From Sambucus nigra (taxonomy: Eukaryota; Streptophyta; Magnoliopsida; Dipsacales; Adoxaceae): a DNA stretch of 64,000 nt. The notes beneath the pieces were generated by a model. That model ran no database searches, was not told where the DNA came from, and was given only the letters and a program-made list of their open reading frames with translations. Within the stretch, counting starts at the first letter, position 1. Each line of letters starts with the position of its first letter. This document shows, in pieces, positions 24,424-35,754 of the stretch. The position numbers and the translations under genes are program-made. Location: contig OX422216.1 of the NCBI GenBank assembly GCA_949130495.1, forward strand, positions 97,161,967-97,225,966, given 5' to 3'.

Positions 24424-24785
24424 ATGTCAAGGGTTGGTAAGGTTTTGCGCGTTGTATCGAATTAAACCCCATGCTCCACTGCTTGTGCAGGCCCCCGTCA
24501 ATTCCTTTGAGTTTTGGTCTTGCGACCGTACTCCCCAAGCGGAGTGTTTCACGCGTTAGCTGGGCCCCTGATTCGCGTAGACCAAGGGCGAACACTCATC
24601 GTTTACGACATGGACTACCAGGGTATATAATCCTGTTCGCTCCCCATGCTTTAGCACCCCAGTGTCGGTAGGAACCCAAAGTGCTGCCTTCACTTTTGGC
24701 GCTCCTTCATAGATCTTCGGATTTCACCCCTACACAAAAAATTCCACTCTCCTCAGCATTCCGTCAGTTTTTGGCGACTTTCACT
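24424..24785 (-). pseudogene. rrn18: Mitochondrial small-subunit rRNA (rrn18) fragment in nuclear DNA
   Basis: The minus strand carries a bacterial-type 16S/18S core, including the universal stretch gtcaattcctttgagttt (24497-24514 on the plus strand), gaattaaaccccatgctcc, cgcgttagctg and the aatcctgttcgctcccc block. The words ttttggtcttgcgaccgt and gcggagtgtttcacgcg are typical of plant mitochondrial rrn18 and differ from the plastid 16S. Only about 360 bases of the middle of the gene are present, with small changes (catgctttagcacc), so it is a nuclear copy of mitochondrial DNA and not a working gene. Confidence 0.85.
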
Positions 24786-25565
24786 TTCAACACTCATTAA
24801 AATCTTCACTAAAATTGTTTGTATACTCATCATCAAAATACTACAATTTTATATACATGGAAAGAGGGGTTTTAAGTCCAAAAATCCAAAAAAATGAGTT
24901 TAACACATGATTTATTCAAGAAAATTCATAACATTTGCAAAAGCATGCTTGTCAAGACTAAGGGCAATTTTTGTTCTTTAAATATCTCAACAAGATAAAT
25001 ATTATTTTCAAAATATTTTATTCCATAAAGTGTTTAACACCGAGTTTTATTTTGAGATATATCATTTTACTCAACATTCATAAATTCAAAGAAATCATTT
25101 GGTATTTTTAAGACTACTTTACAAGGAAAGCACCATTTTACCTTACATATAATCTTTGAAAGCCTACACTTATCACATTTTCCCACACTTATTAACATAC
25201 TTTAGGGGCTGAAATTTTCATTTTCTTTATTTCATGTTAAAACTCATTAAAATCTTCACTAAAATTGTTTATATACTCATCATCAAAATACTACAAGTTT
25301 ATATACATGGAAAGAGGGATTTTAAGTCCAAAAATTCAAGAAAGTGAGTTTAACACATGATTTATTCAAGAAATTTCATAACATTTGCAAAAACACGCTT
25401 TTCAAGACTAAAGACATTTTTGTTCTTCAAATATCTCAACAAGATAAATATTATTTTCAAAATATTTTATTCCATAAAATGTTTAACACCAAGTTTTTTT
25501 TAAATATGTCATTTTACTCAACATTCTTAAAATTCTTTGTAAACCATTTTATACAAAACCATAAG
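24786..25565. repeat. Direct repeat of about 300 bp (24797-25095 and 25239-25530)
   Basis: Two copies begin actcattaaaatcttcacta and continue through tacatggaaagagg, gagtttaacacatgattt, caacaagataaatatt and attttactcaacattc. They differ by scattered substitutions and short indels and are separated by about 145 bp. No coding region is visible. Which element they belong to is unknown; an LTR or satellite-like unit is possible. Confidence 0.75.
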
Positions 25566-26947
25566 AAATAACCTTCATTTGGAAAGGCACTGATTTGAAG
25601 CATAGTGGAGCCAAAGTGGCTTGGGATAAAGTTTGTAAACCTAAATTTAAAGGGGGTCTTGGTCTCAAATGCATTGAGGAGTGGAATAGGGCAGCAATGA
25701 TGAAACACTTATGGCATATCTAGAGCAACAAGGAGAGCATGTGGGATGCCATACTTATAAAATTAAAAGAAGAAGCTTCCGAGCTCTCACTATCCCTGGT
25801 GATTGCTCATGGACATGGGGGAAAATTCTAAAAATAAGGAGGGATTACAGGCCTCTCATCAAGTCCATCATTGGCAATGGAAACAACACCTTTATGTGGA
25901 ATGATAATTAGCATCCTCTTGGCCCTCTACAACCTTTATTTGGGGATAGGACCGTCTATGATGCTGCAAGTAACTCCAATGCCAAAGTTTCTGACTTCAA
26001 TTGTGGTAATAGATGGAGATGTCCCTCTTCCATTACTTGGGAGCTCATTGACATTCAGGCTGGCCCTTACCTATTATCTCGACCCTTGAGGATAAGGTTT
26101 CCTGGGATCCTTCTTCTTCTGGGATGTTTTCTACTAAGTCAGATTACCAATCAATATGTAGTCATTACCCCATTGTGGAGTGGGCTAAGTTTGTGTGGAA
26201 CCATGCCAATATTCCCAAGTGCTCCTTCATCTCTTGGCTGGACTGATGTAAGAGTTTTTTCACCAAGGATAAACTTATGGCTTGGGGGATTGTGGACAAT
26301 AATAGATGTAACTTGTGCTTTGATGGGATTGAGACCCTCAACCACATCCTAGATGATTGCCCTTATGCCAAGGAGGTGTGGATGGAGGTTCTCTGCAGGA
26401 ATCAGTGCTATAGGACCATGACATATTGGGAGAGGGAAATGGAGAAGGCTGTGAAGTATGCCAACAACAATACCTTCCTTAACAAGGTCAGGACCTTATC
26501 TTACACTACTACCATCTACCGCCTTTGGATGGAAAGGAATGGTAGGATCCAAAATAGAGGGGCTAAAACTCCTATCCATCTCTTGAGAGACATTGAAAGC
26601 ATGATGAAGATCATCATCAATAATTGGAAGAGTCTCTACATAAACTACACCAACTGGATGGTGTGCAACCAATGGGGGTTGTCTGAGTCCATGATGTTCC
26701 TTTGATCCCCTTGTGCCTTTTTTTAGTTAATTAGGTTTGGCCTCTCTCGGGGGCTAGTTTTGATTGCTTGTTTATCTTGTGGGGGTTGGGGGTATGCCCC
26801 ACCCCATTTGTTATGATTTTTTTGTCTTGGTGGCTTTGTCCCTTTGTTGTGGGTGTTCTGTGGCCTAGGATCATGTTCCTAGTTACCTTGGTTCTCTTCC
26901 CTTGTGTAGTTGTTTCCCTTTTAATATACTTTATTTACCAAAAAAAA
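25566..26947 (+). mobile_element. 5'-truncated LINE (C-terminal ORF2 and tail)
   Basis: It starts inside ORF2 with FIWKGTDLKHSGAKVAWDKV and GGLGLKCIEEWNRAAMMKHL, and continues in other frames to the zinc-finger region (NRCNLCFDGIETLNHILDDC) and the end (RLWMERNGRIQN, NWKSLYINYTNWMVCNQWGL). Compared with the LINE at 43479 the order is the same, so the two belong to one family. A G/T-rich 3' UTR and tail (ttatttaccaaaaaaaaa) close it. 5' truncation is typical of LINE insertion. I could not identify the target duplication. Frames are interrupted, so it is dead. Confidence 0.85.
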
Positions 26948-28194
26948 ACTCAAACTACAAGACCGATACTATGGAAAATTGAATTTTTAAGCTAAGAGTA
27001 GAGTTTTCCACCTTATTAAAGCTCCAAAAATGGATGGATGAATATAGAAGAAGATGGCAACCTCCCACTTCCTAAGGTGGCCTTAAAGAGGTTGCCTAGC
27101 TCCACTAAGATTGCTCCTTGAAAGCTTCATGAAAACCCATTCAAGCTCCATAATTTCTTCTATTTTTCTTCTTCAAAACCCCCCAACAATATCTCCATAA
27201 ATTAATATCTTGTCCAAAAATGGTATAGATGGGTTTCATAGGCTTAAATGTAGTAGAATATAAGGTTAATATGGTGGTTTAGGTTGGAGGGGTGGTGGTT
27301 CTAGGGTGGTCGATGGTAATGGAGTTCCATCAAATCTTTAAGTGTTAGAGAGAGAAATAGAGAGAAAATATTATGGAGAATTCCCTAAAATGGTCCAAAA
27401 CCCCTTTAAATACCCCCCATTAAATCCCTAAAATGTCCAAGAACACATGCCCCGAGTTGATCTGCTGCTGCGGGAGGTGGGCACGTGTTTTAATCTAAAT
27501 GGTCAAGAATTTGATAGCATTTTTTAATTCTGAGAAATCTAATTTTTGCTGTCTCGTTTAATCGAGATTGGATCTCGTTCGAACAAGGACTACTATATCA
27601 TTTGAACCAAACTGTATCTCATTCGAACCAGAACCACATCTCGTTCGAATAAGGTTCTAACAGGGGTAGGTTTTCTAGACAGAGATTTTTCATTGGAAGG
27701 TTGTTTGAAGAGCTGTTTGAATGAGATTTGAATATCATTTGAATGACTTCGAGTTTCGTTCGAACGACCCTAATTTTCCCAAATTGAATTTAAGTCCATT
27801 CTAAATCCAACTACGTGCACTAAGGCCACTATATTATCCAAGTTTGACCCACAATTCATCTTACAATGTTTAAAGCCCTATTTGATCATATCCAGCCACC
27901 AAATTACACGGGTAGGGTCAAAATCACGGGATCAAGTGTTGCACATGTGAAATTAAATTCTAATTATTAAATATCATGCTTCGAATTATATTAATTAGGC
28001 ATTCATACTTAAAATTACCATTTAAAAATTTAAATGTACAACTCTCTATTGTACAATCATTATCAACAACAAATTAATCCCTAATGTAATCTTAATTTCC
28101 CATTATTAATCCAAATTAACATGAATCAAACATTCTATATTAAGCCCTAATATGCAAGTCTATAAACCAAAGGTCCAATCTCATAATTTCCAAT
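26948..28194. other. Noncoding, LTR-like interval with TTCGAA word cluster
   Basis: No gene. Between 27555 and 27775 a series of words of the type ctcgttcgaac, ctcattcgaac and cgttcgaacgac recurs, the same vocabulary as in the Sirevirus-like LTRs, here in a different sequence background. On the minus strand a tttaaaggggttttgg stretch (27396-27411) could be a TATA region near that cluster. I could not define LTR ends. Confidence 0.4.
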
Positions 28195-28795
28195 TTAACT
28201 AAGGCTAAATCCTAATTTAAACCATGTGGGATTATTGGATTTCAGCAATATAGGCAAAAGCATAAGAAACCTCAAAACCATAATGGTTTACTAACTCATT
28301 TTTAGCCTACAATTAAGGTTTAGGTGAAATTAGAAATTGTATATATAAATGGAGAGGATTAGTCTAGTCACTCGCCTTTAAAATAATCAAAAACTTTATT
28401 TAAATGGAAGAGATGAAGTCTTGAAAAATCGTCCTTGAAAACCGCTTGAAGCCTTTAGAAAATCTGACTGAAAAACTTTGAATCCTCCCTTGAATCTCCT
28501 TTTAAAGTGGCCTGGGAAAACTCTTAGATTTCGTTACTCAACTGAGCTACTTGAGAAAGGGTTTAGAGAGTTGTTTAGGGTTTCTTTATAAAGAAGATAA
28601 GAGAAAATGAGAGAAAATAAGGGGCTAAAGGTTATTCGAATGAATTAAAATTCGTGGCTTTATTAAACAAAGAGAAACTCTACCTCTCCTCCGATCTACC
28701 CACGACTTGGTCGCGGTCGCGGTGTTGCACCCCACGACAGTGGTAATGAGGCCTACGATTGTGAGTGTAGGCACATGTTGGGAATTTTGTGGCAT
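28195..28795 (-). repeat. LTR portion of gypsy element A (3' copy)
   Basis: This stretch matches 49480-50000 along its length: shared words include aaatcctaatttaaacc, aaaagcataagaaacctcaaa, gagagttgtttagggtttct and cgcggt with gcaccc. At its right end it joins integrase sequence directly, so the 5' part of this LTR has been deleted. The matching copy begins TGTAATACTCCG at 50342 on the minus strand. Confidence 0.65.
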
Positions 28796-30646
28796 CTATA
28801 CAGGGTCTCCCATACAACGTCTCGTATGGTGCCATATCATCGATTCTAATGGTTTTTGTTGTAGGAGAAATCCACCAAGGGCAAGTTCAGCTATCAACTA
28901 TCCCTAATATCCAAAATGCAGGCTTATAACATATCCTCAAAAATTTGATTCACCCGATCCGTTTGCCCATTTTCTAAATCTGATAACACACACTCAAGTG
29001 TAACCGCATCCCTGTGCCCTCTTAAAATCTGCCCCCAAAATGAGATACGAAAGTCATATCCTTATCGAAAATGATCGACAAAGGTACCCCATGCAATCGA
29101 ACAATCTCTAATACATAATGCTTACTGCTCTATTGTGAAATCCATTCGAACATGAAAGAAATGTGCGACCTTTCTCAAGTGGTCCACCATCACCTAAATG
29201 GAGTTTTTATGTCTAGGTGTCAACGGTAATCCTACGATAAAGTCCATTAAAATGTTATCCCATTTCCACTCGGGAATGGGTAAGGGCTGAAGTGTACTCG
29301 ATGGTCGCTGGTGATCCACCTTCACCATCTGACATGTACTACACTAGGACATAAAAGTGATAATGTCGTGTTTTATACTGTCTCTACATATCCGAATACA
29401 TCTTATCCCCATCGGGATGTATCGAAAATTATAATCCAATGGCCTCCTGCATGACTTCCTTATACAACTCCTCATTGAAAGGTATCATCAACCTCCCTTT
29501 ACACTGCAAACCACCATAAAAAGAAACAGCCTATATAGGTACACCAGTAGCTAAAATCTCAGCTATCGTCTTCTTGCATGCCACATCAGCTGCCTATGCT
29601 CGAACTATACTCATAATGACATCAATAGTCATTGTGAGCATTCCCATAAAAACATTGGCCAACTCTACAATCACCTGAGCCCACATCCGTCAATTGAAGA
29701 GATAATAAATTTCTACTCGGTCATCGACTCAAAGCATCTACCAACACATTAGCCTTCCTCGGGTGATACTGAATCGTAAATTAATATTTCTTAATGAACT
29801 CGAACCACCGTCATTGTCTTATGTTTAAGTCCTTTTACGTGAACAAATACTAAAGACTCTTGTGATACCTGAAGAGTTTGAACTTCTCACCCCATAGATA
29901 GTTCTTTAAATACATAGTGCAAACACTACCACCACTAATTTCAAGTAATGTGTAAGATAGTTAATCTCATGAGGCTTCAACTTCCAAGACACATATACAA
30001 TCGGTCCTGCATCAACACCCACAACACCTACAGAGATTTATAGCTTTTTGAGATTGGTCGGTTATTATCGAAGGTTCATTTAGGGTTTTTTGAAAATAAC
30101 AGGAGAGCTGACTTAGGTGGCTTGGAAGGGGATTCTAATTATGCAGATTGAGAGGGTTTAGAAGGTTTTCGACACTCTCAAGGAGAAGTTTACTTTGACT
30201 CCAACACGGATGGCACCTTTTTTGGATCCACCAACAATCTCATCTTCGAGACTACATGGTCCCCAAACTGTACCTCAGGCTTTCAAACCTCCCACTTTTT
30301 AAACTTTACATATAACTTACGCTCCCGCAATTTATGTAGTGCAACCTTTAAATTCTCGACATGATCCTTCTCAATTCGTGAATAAATCATAATGTCATCG
30401 ATGAAGATTATGATAAACTGATCCAAGTATGATCGAAACACCCGGTTCATTAATTCTAGAAACACGGTTGGGGTGTTGGTTAGCCAGACAGCATGACCAT
30501 GAAATATTTCTAACCGTATCAAAATAAGAAGGAAATCTTTGGTACGTCCTCCTCATGTACCCTTAATTAATGATAGCTCGAATGTAAATCTATCTTTGAG
30601 AAGAAAAAACACTCTATAACTGATCAAATAAGTTATCGATCCTCGG
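28796..30646 (-). pseudogene. Gypsy element A: integrase, RNase H and RT remnants
   Basis: On the minus strand, moving from high to low coordinates: RT with FIDDIMIYSRIEKDHVENL (30283-30520), then a piece lying in the opposite orientation (30010-30200), RNase H (KPHEINYLTHYLKLVVVVFA, 29800-29960), an integrase core ([17 protein letters not shown], near 29240) and an integrase C-part near 28800-28900. The protein type matches chromovirus-like Ty3/gypsy pol. Stops and frameshifts are frequent. The RT continues on the far side of element B at 49182. Confidence 0.75.
30010..30200 (+). pseudogene. Inverted piece of the gypsy A RT-RNase H connection
   Basis: In plus orientation this stretch reads LRLVGYYRRFI and then GFLKITGELT, VAWKGI and KVFDTLKEKFTLTP, the well-known connection region between RT and RNase H of Ty3/gypsy elements. 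Its neighbours on both sides are read on the minus strand and in the right order for one element. The connection segment has therefore been flipped in place, or a separate small fragment replaced it. Confidence 0.7.
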
Positions 30647-31164
30647 TGTTGATATAAAAAAAATATCCACCTATATGGACCAATCAGAAGTAAACACGTG
30701 TCCTCCTACGTGGCCAAAATCCTACTCAGCAGATAGTAACTTTGTCGACCAACACAAGGAATGCCGACCAACACAAAGAAGGCCGACCAACAAGATAATG
30801 AAGCATCATTATACCAAGGGTCATACTATACGTGGCTTATACAACCAATCGTCACATTTATTATGCAAGGATGTACATGCTTAATTATATAAAAGCATTC
30901 CATCCCTTGACATTTTGACCCTTGACCTCTGGGTCGCTATAAATACTTTGTATCCTTTTCATCAAGGGCACGATCGAACGGATTCTGGGATATTCTTATC
31001 TACAAGAGTACCTAGCTTTCTGTAACCGCTAAAATCAATAAAATAACAGTGGGCGTAGGCTTTCTTACATAGCTGAAACACTTTAAAAACTCTCTTTTTA
31101 TTTATCATTATACATTTTATCTATGATTATAAAATTAGATCAAGTCTAGTTTTTTACATCAATA
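30647..31164 (+). repeat. 5' LTR of gypsy element B
   Basis: 518 bp, starting TGTTGATATAAAA and ending in tttttacatcaata, where the last bases have mutated from the ACA seen in the 3' copy. A TATA box (ctataaatac) lies at 30937-30946. The 3' LTR matches it at both ends and around the LINE insertion. Confidence 0.8.
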
Positions 31165-31190
31165 GATTGACGTCGTCTATGAGAATATGT
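31165..31190 (+). promoter_or_regulatory. Primer binding site of gypsy element B
   Basis: The sequence attgacgtcgtctatgagaa follows the LTR. It looks like a decayed form of the TGGCGCCGTCTGTGGGAA-type primer site common in Tat-lineage elements. The C-to-T and G-to-A changes fit methylation decay. Confidence 0.6.
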
Positions 31191-31234
31191 TTCTAATTTT
31201 CGTTCTCACTCTTACATACTCTTGTTCAAAGAAA

Positions 31235-32760
31235 GATGACTCAACCCGAGTCCAGTCTCAGAAATGAAGGCAATTCGTCTATTCTGTCTGCCCCCTTATG
31301 GTAATAAACCTAACTGGAATTCTGGCTAGTATTGCTAGAGGACAAGAACCCATGTAGGAAACGGTGAGGCAATTGGCTCAGTCACTTCAAGTGGATACCT
31401 CATCAAGAAGAGAAATGTTGCCTCTACCTCCAAGATCCATCAGACATAGTTATTCTAGATCTTCACGCGACACCTCTTATCATCCAGGAGCAAGTTCATC
31501 GCTCAGGTCCACAAAACCCTATGATATCCATTCTTTTTCTCCTAAAAGGCCAAGTGTCTTGGAATGGCTAAGCAGAGCTTTGCCCTTTGATCGTTTGGGA
31601 CTCCAAACAAATAAAAATACTCCTAGGGCGTTATCCAGGAACACTCAATATCCAGCCGACCAATATGAGGCCTCAATTAAATTAAGATCAAGCGTTCGAT
31701 GATCTATATGCGCCAAGTATACCTCTCAAGAGGAGAGTTCAGTGCAGAGACATGGTGGGAACAGTCGAGCTACTTCGCATAGATCTGAGGCAGGCAATCC
31801 ATATTAGAAAAGGGTCAATCCAAAGGTTGGAAGATCGGTTGAGTGAAATGGCAAAAGAAAAAAGTCCTTTACAATAGAGTTTTATTAAAGGATCCCCGTT
31901 TGTTTAGGCAATTGTGGATTTTCCTACTCCATCAAAATTTAAAGCTCCTGTAGTTACTCCCAAATATGATGGTAAGACTGATCCAGTTCTCCATATCGAG
32001 CAATATCAAGATGCAACTGATATTTATTCAGTCCCTGATGAAATAAGGGTCAGAGCATTTTTAAGTACCATTACAGGTTCAGCCCAACTATGGTATAATA
32101 ACCTGACCCGAGGATAAATTTCCACCTTCAATCAGCTTGCCCCCATTAGAAATTTCTATTTTGGAGCTAAGCCAGTGAAAGTAGTAGCTCATCTTCTAAG
32201 TGTAAGGCAACAAGTGGGGGAAGTGCCAGGGAATACATTACGTGCCTTAACAATGAGAAATTGGAGGTGATTGATTATGAAGAGAAAACAACCATCACTG
32301 CTTTTATGAGTGGCTTGCTTCCTGAGAAACTATATTATACTCTGGCTAAAGATCCTCCATAAACTATGGATGAACTCACGACAAAGGTAGCAAAAATAAT
32401 GAATACCGAGGAAGCTATGAACACAAAATAGAGTCCAACAATGAATCATGACATGAAGCCTGAAGAAAGGAGCAAAAGGAGCAGAAGCTGAAGAAAGAAG
32501 ATAAGCTAAAAAAGTATGGAACCTACACTTTATTGAGTGTTAGCATTCACCATATCCTGGAAGAAATCAAGCACAATAAGGATTTATGGTGGCCTGAGAA
32601 GTTAAGGGCACATCCTAATAAGAGGGATATATCCAAATATTGTGAATTCCATAAGGATCATGGTCATACTACGGATAATTGCATCGCTCTGCAAACCGCC
32701 GAGGAAAACTCAATAAATTTGCTGATCGACATGATAATAGAGAACCTAAAAGAAGGTTAA
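31235..32760 (+). pseudogene. Gag of gypsy element B
   Basis: From an ATG at 31235 the frames give a polar N-terminal part. The conserved retrotransposon gag core follows at 31900-32350 (FPTPSKFKAPVVTPKYDG, HIEQYQDATDIYS, RAFLSTITGSAQLWYNNL). A C-terminal knuckle CEFHKDHGHTTDNC at about 32641-32682 has the C-H-H-C layout usual for Tat elements. At least six stops or shifts interrupt it, including TGA/TAG in the N-part near 31300. Its role would be capsid formation. Confidence 0.8.
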
Positions 32761-32867
32761 ATTCTCTATGAAAGTATAGAGATAACATTAAGAGAAATCA
32801 TGAAGATGATTATGAAGATGATCTAGACCTGTCGCAGAAGCTTAAGTCACCAGAACGTGAGGTAGCT

Positions 32868-33647
32868 ATGATAAGTTTTGGTTCATTTAATTGTCATATG
32901 ATTACAGGGGGCGATGTAGGAGGAGATGATCACACTACTGAAAGGAAATATTACTTGAATGAAGCCCATGCTTGCTCCTATATCCAGAGGATTAATCTAA
33001 ATGAAGATGATCGGCCGGGCGAAGTCAACAAAGACAAACTGGTGATTGGTTTTTCAAAAAATGATCTCTATAGGGTACTTTATCTCCATGATGACCCGTT
33101 GGTTGTCAAATTTAGAATCCAGGATATTATCATCACCAGAGTTTTGATTGACAATGGGAGTTCAATCGATATTATGATTTATCCTTGCTTTCAGAGTTTG
33201 GACTTAAAGCTCAGCCAGTTGGAACCCTATCACAGGCTATTAGTTGGCTTTTCTTGTGAAAAAGTTTACCCTTTGGGAATAATCAAGCTAAAATTATTGA
33301 TCGGCACCTGGATAATAAGTCCCACAGAGAAAATATGTTTTTTCATGATGGAAAAGAATGTTCAATTTGCCTATAATGTGATCCTTGGGAAGGTAGGCTT
33401 AAAAAAGTTTGAAGTTATGCCATCAATAGTTCATCAATGCTTGAAGTTTCCAACTCATTTTGGAGTAGGTGTTGTGAAAGGTGACCAAAAGGTGGTCAGA
33501 GAGTGTTATTACTCATCAGCCGAGCAAGAGGATCTGATTGAATTAAAGAAGAAGACTACAATTTACCATGTTGATACTACTGAGCCTAATGCTGAATCTG
33601 AGGTTGAAACCTTAGATCGAGATGAAATAGAGTTGGTTAAGGGATAA
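32868..33647 (+). pseudogene. Protease region of gypsy element B
   Basis: A 259-codon open stretch carries VLIDNGSSIDIMIY, the retropepsin active site in its DNGSS form as seen in this lineage, and the flanking hydrophobic LIGTWIISPTE and NVILGKVGLKKF flap-side motifs. A TAA at 33645 ends the frame, but RT follows a few bases later. Confidence 0.8.
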
Positions 33648-33650
33648 ATT

Positions 33651-35280
33651 ATGGAAGCAACTGAAAGCATCATTCTGGACGATGACAAACTAGAAAGGAC
33701 TATGCAGATTGGCTCAACATTGGATCCCGTCCTTAAAAATGAGTTGATTATGTTCCTGAGGCAATGGAGAAATGTATTTGCTTGGAGCCATGAGGATATG
33801 CCTGGGATTGATCCCAATTTCCTCTATCATGTGCTCAACATTAGCAAGGATGCCAAGCCTATCAGGTAGAGACGTAGGGTTTTCAGTCCTGAAAAGAATT
33901 GAGCTATCCATGAGGAAGTAGAGAAGCTTCAAAAAGGCTGATTTATTGAAGATGTGAAGTATTTAGACTGGTTGGACAGCGTTATAATGGTAAAAAAGAA
34001 GAATGATAAATGGAGGATGTGCGTCGATTTGACTGATTTAAATAAAACTTGTCCAAAAGATTATTTTCCTTTGCCTAGAGTTAATCAGTTAGTGGATGCT
34101 ACGTTGGGACACGAGCTTTTAAGCTTTATGAATGCCTATTTTGGTTATAACCAGATAAAAATGAAACTCGAAGACAGGGAAAGTACAACATTCATCATCC
34201 CCCGAGGAACTTATTGCTATAATGTAATGTCTTTCGGTCTAAAAAATGCAGGTGCAATGTATCAAAGATTAGTAAACAAGGTATTCAAAGAACAAATAAG
34301 CAAAAATATGGAGGTTTATGTGGATAATATGTTGACAAAGAGTAAAAAAGTTGCAAATCATATCGCCGACCTCAATCAAATCTTTAACCAGCTGAAAAAG
34401 CATCAGATGAAGCTAAATCCGATCAAGTGTGTGTTTGGAGTACATTAAGGGATGTTCCTTGGTTTCATAGTTAATCAAAGAGGAATTGGGGCTAATCTAA
34501 CCAAAAATAAAAGTTTTAATTGAAATGCAGTCGCCGACCTGCAAGAAAGATGTACAGAGGCTTACTGGAAGAGTGGTAGCCTTAAACAGATTTATTTCTC
34601 GAGTAAAAGACACATGCTTACCGTTTTTCAAAGTGTTGAGAAAAACTTTTGAGTGGAATGCAAAATTTGACGAAGCATTCCAAGAGTTAAATAAGTATCT
34701 GGAATCACCACCATTACTCTCCCGACCAATTTTAGGAGAAAAATTATACCTATACTTAGCTATTTCTGAGTTAACAGTCATCTCGGCATTGGACAGACAT
34801 GATAATAGAATCCAAAAACCAGTCTACTATACCAGCAAAACATTTAGAGGAGCTGAAATCATGTATCCTCGATTGGAAAAAATGGCTTTAGCTCTTACAG
34901 AGGCTTCTAGACGTATGCAACCTTATTTCCAAGCGGACGCCATAGTTTTTTATACCGATCTGCCTCTTCGACAAGCACTCTACAAGCCCGAGAAGTCAGG
35001 GAGATTGATGTAGTGGGCAGTAGAATTGGGAGAGTATGACATTGTCTATGAACCAAGATCTTTATTGAAAGGCCAAGCTTTGGTAGATTTCATTATTAAA
35101 TTTACTTATCCGGAGGTTCCCGACCAGCAAAACTTTCCTATCGAGCAAACTGGAGAAAAGAGAGCTCAGCTCAAAAGCAAGCCAAAGTTTCTTCCCATCA
35201 ACTTGAGTCATCTAGAATTCAGGAAGTGGCCCAGAAATATGCAGAGGAGGGTAGGCAGATATTCCAGTATGGATCATTAA
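33651..35280 (+). pseudogene. Reverse transcriptase and RNase H of gypsy element B
   Basis: RT motifs: WRMCVDLTDLNKTCPKDYFP, FMNAYFGYNQIKM, MSFGLKNAGAMYQRLVNKVF and YVDNMLTKSK. The catalytic pair has changed from YVDD to YVDN, so the enzyme would be dead even without the stops at 33867, 33902, 34446 and others. RNase H follows with LTGRVVALNRFISRV, DEAFQELNKYLESPPLL, YYTSKTFRGAEIMYPRLEK and QALYKPEKSGRLM. After a TAG this continues with VELGEYDIVYEPRS and KGQALVDFI, the link to the second RNase H. Confidence 0.85.
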
Positions 35281-35299
35281 TAGCAGAAATCTTCAACGA

Positions 35300-35740
35300 T
35301 GATGTTCCGTTATGGAATATGTACGTGGATGGGTCTTCATGTGCTGTAGCAGTGGAGCAGGTATAATACTTAATACTCCTGATGATATTGATATTGAGTA
35401 TGCTCTCTGGTTTTAGTTCAAAGCATCGAACAACGAGGCATAATATGAAGCCTTGATAGCTGGGCTAAATTTAGCTCATTCATTAGGCACCGAACAAGTA
35501 GTGGTGCATAGTGATTCAGAACTGGTCGTTAATCAAGTGATGAATTTGTATGGAGTCAAAGGAGAATTGATGACCAGGTATCTCGCTAAGGCCATGGAAG
35601 TCATTGCCGAATTTCCAGTCATCCAACTGAATAGGATCCTAAGAATAGAGAATGCCTGAGCTGATGCTCTTGCTCAGCTTGCATCAGAATAAGAATTGAG
35701 CTCAGAAGAACAATCCCAATCGAGCTTTTGGCTAATTGAA
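35300..35740 (+). pseudogene. Second (archaeal-type) RNase H of gypsy element B
   Basis: WNMYVDGSS, the first catalytic Asp motif, starts this domain. SNNEA then a stop for Tyr or similar, YEALIAGLNLAHSLG, VVHSDSELVVNQVMN and ENA, stop, ADALAQLAS follow. This extra domain is a marker of Tat-lineage elements, which kept or gained an archaeal-type RNase H in addition to the usual one. Several stops interrupt it. Confidence 0.8.
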
Positions 35741-35754
35741 GTATTGATGAAGAC

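Noticed and set aside
24424..24785. Functional or plastid rRNA gene
   Set aside because: Only a 360-bp internal piece is present, with point changes in conserved positions, and the diagnostic words fit mitochondrial rrn18 better than plastid 16S.
30675..30884. Plus-strand 69-codon frame at the start of element B
   Set aside because: It lies inside the LTR upstream of the TATA box.
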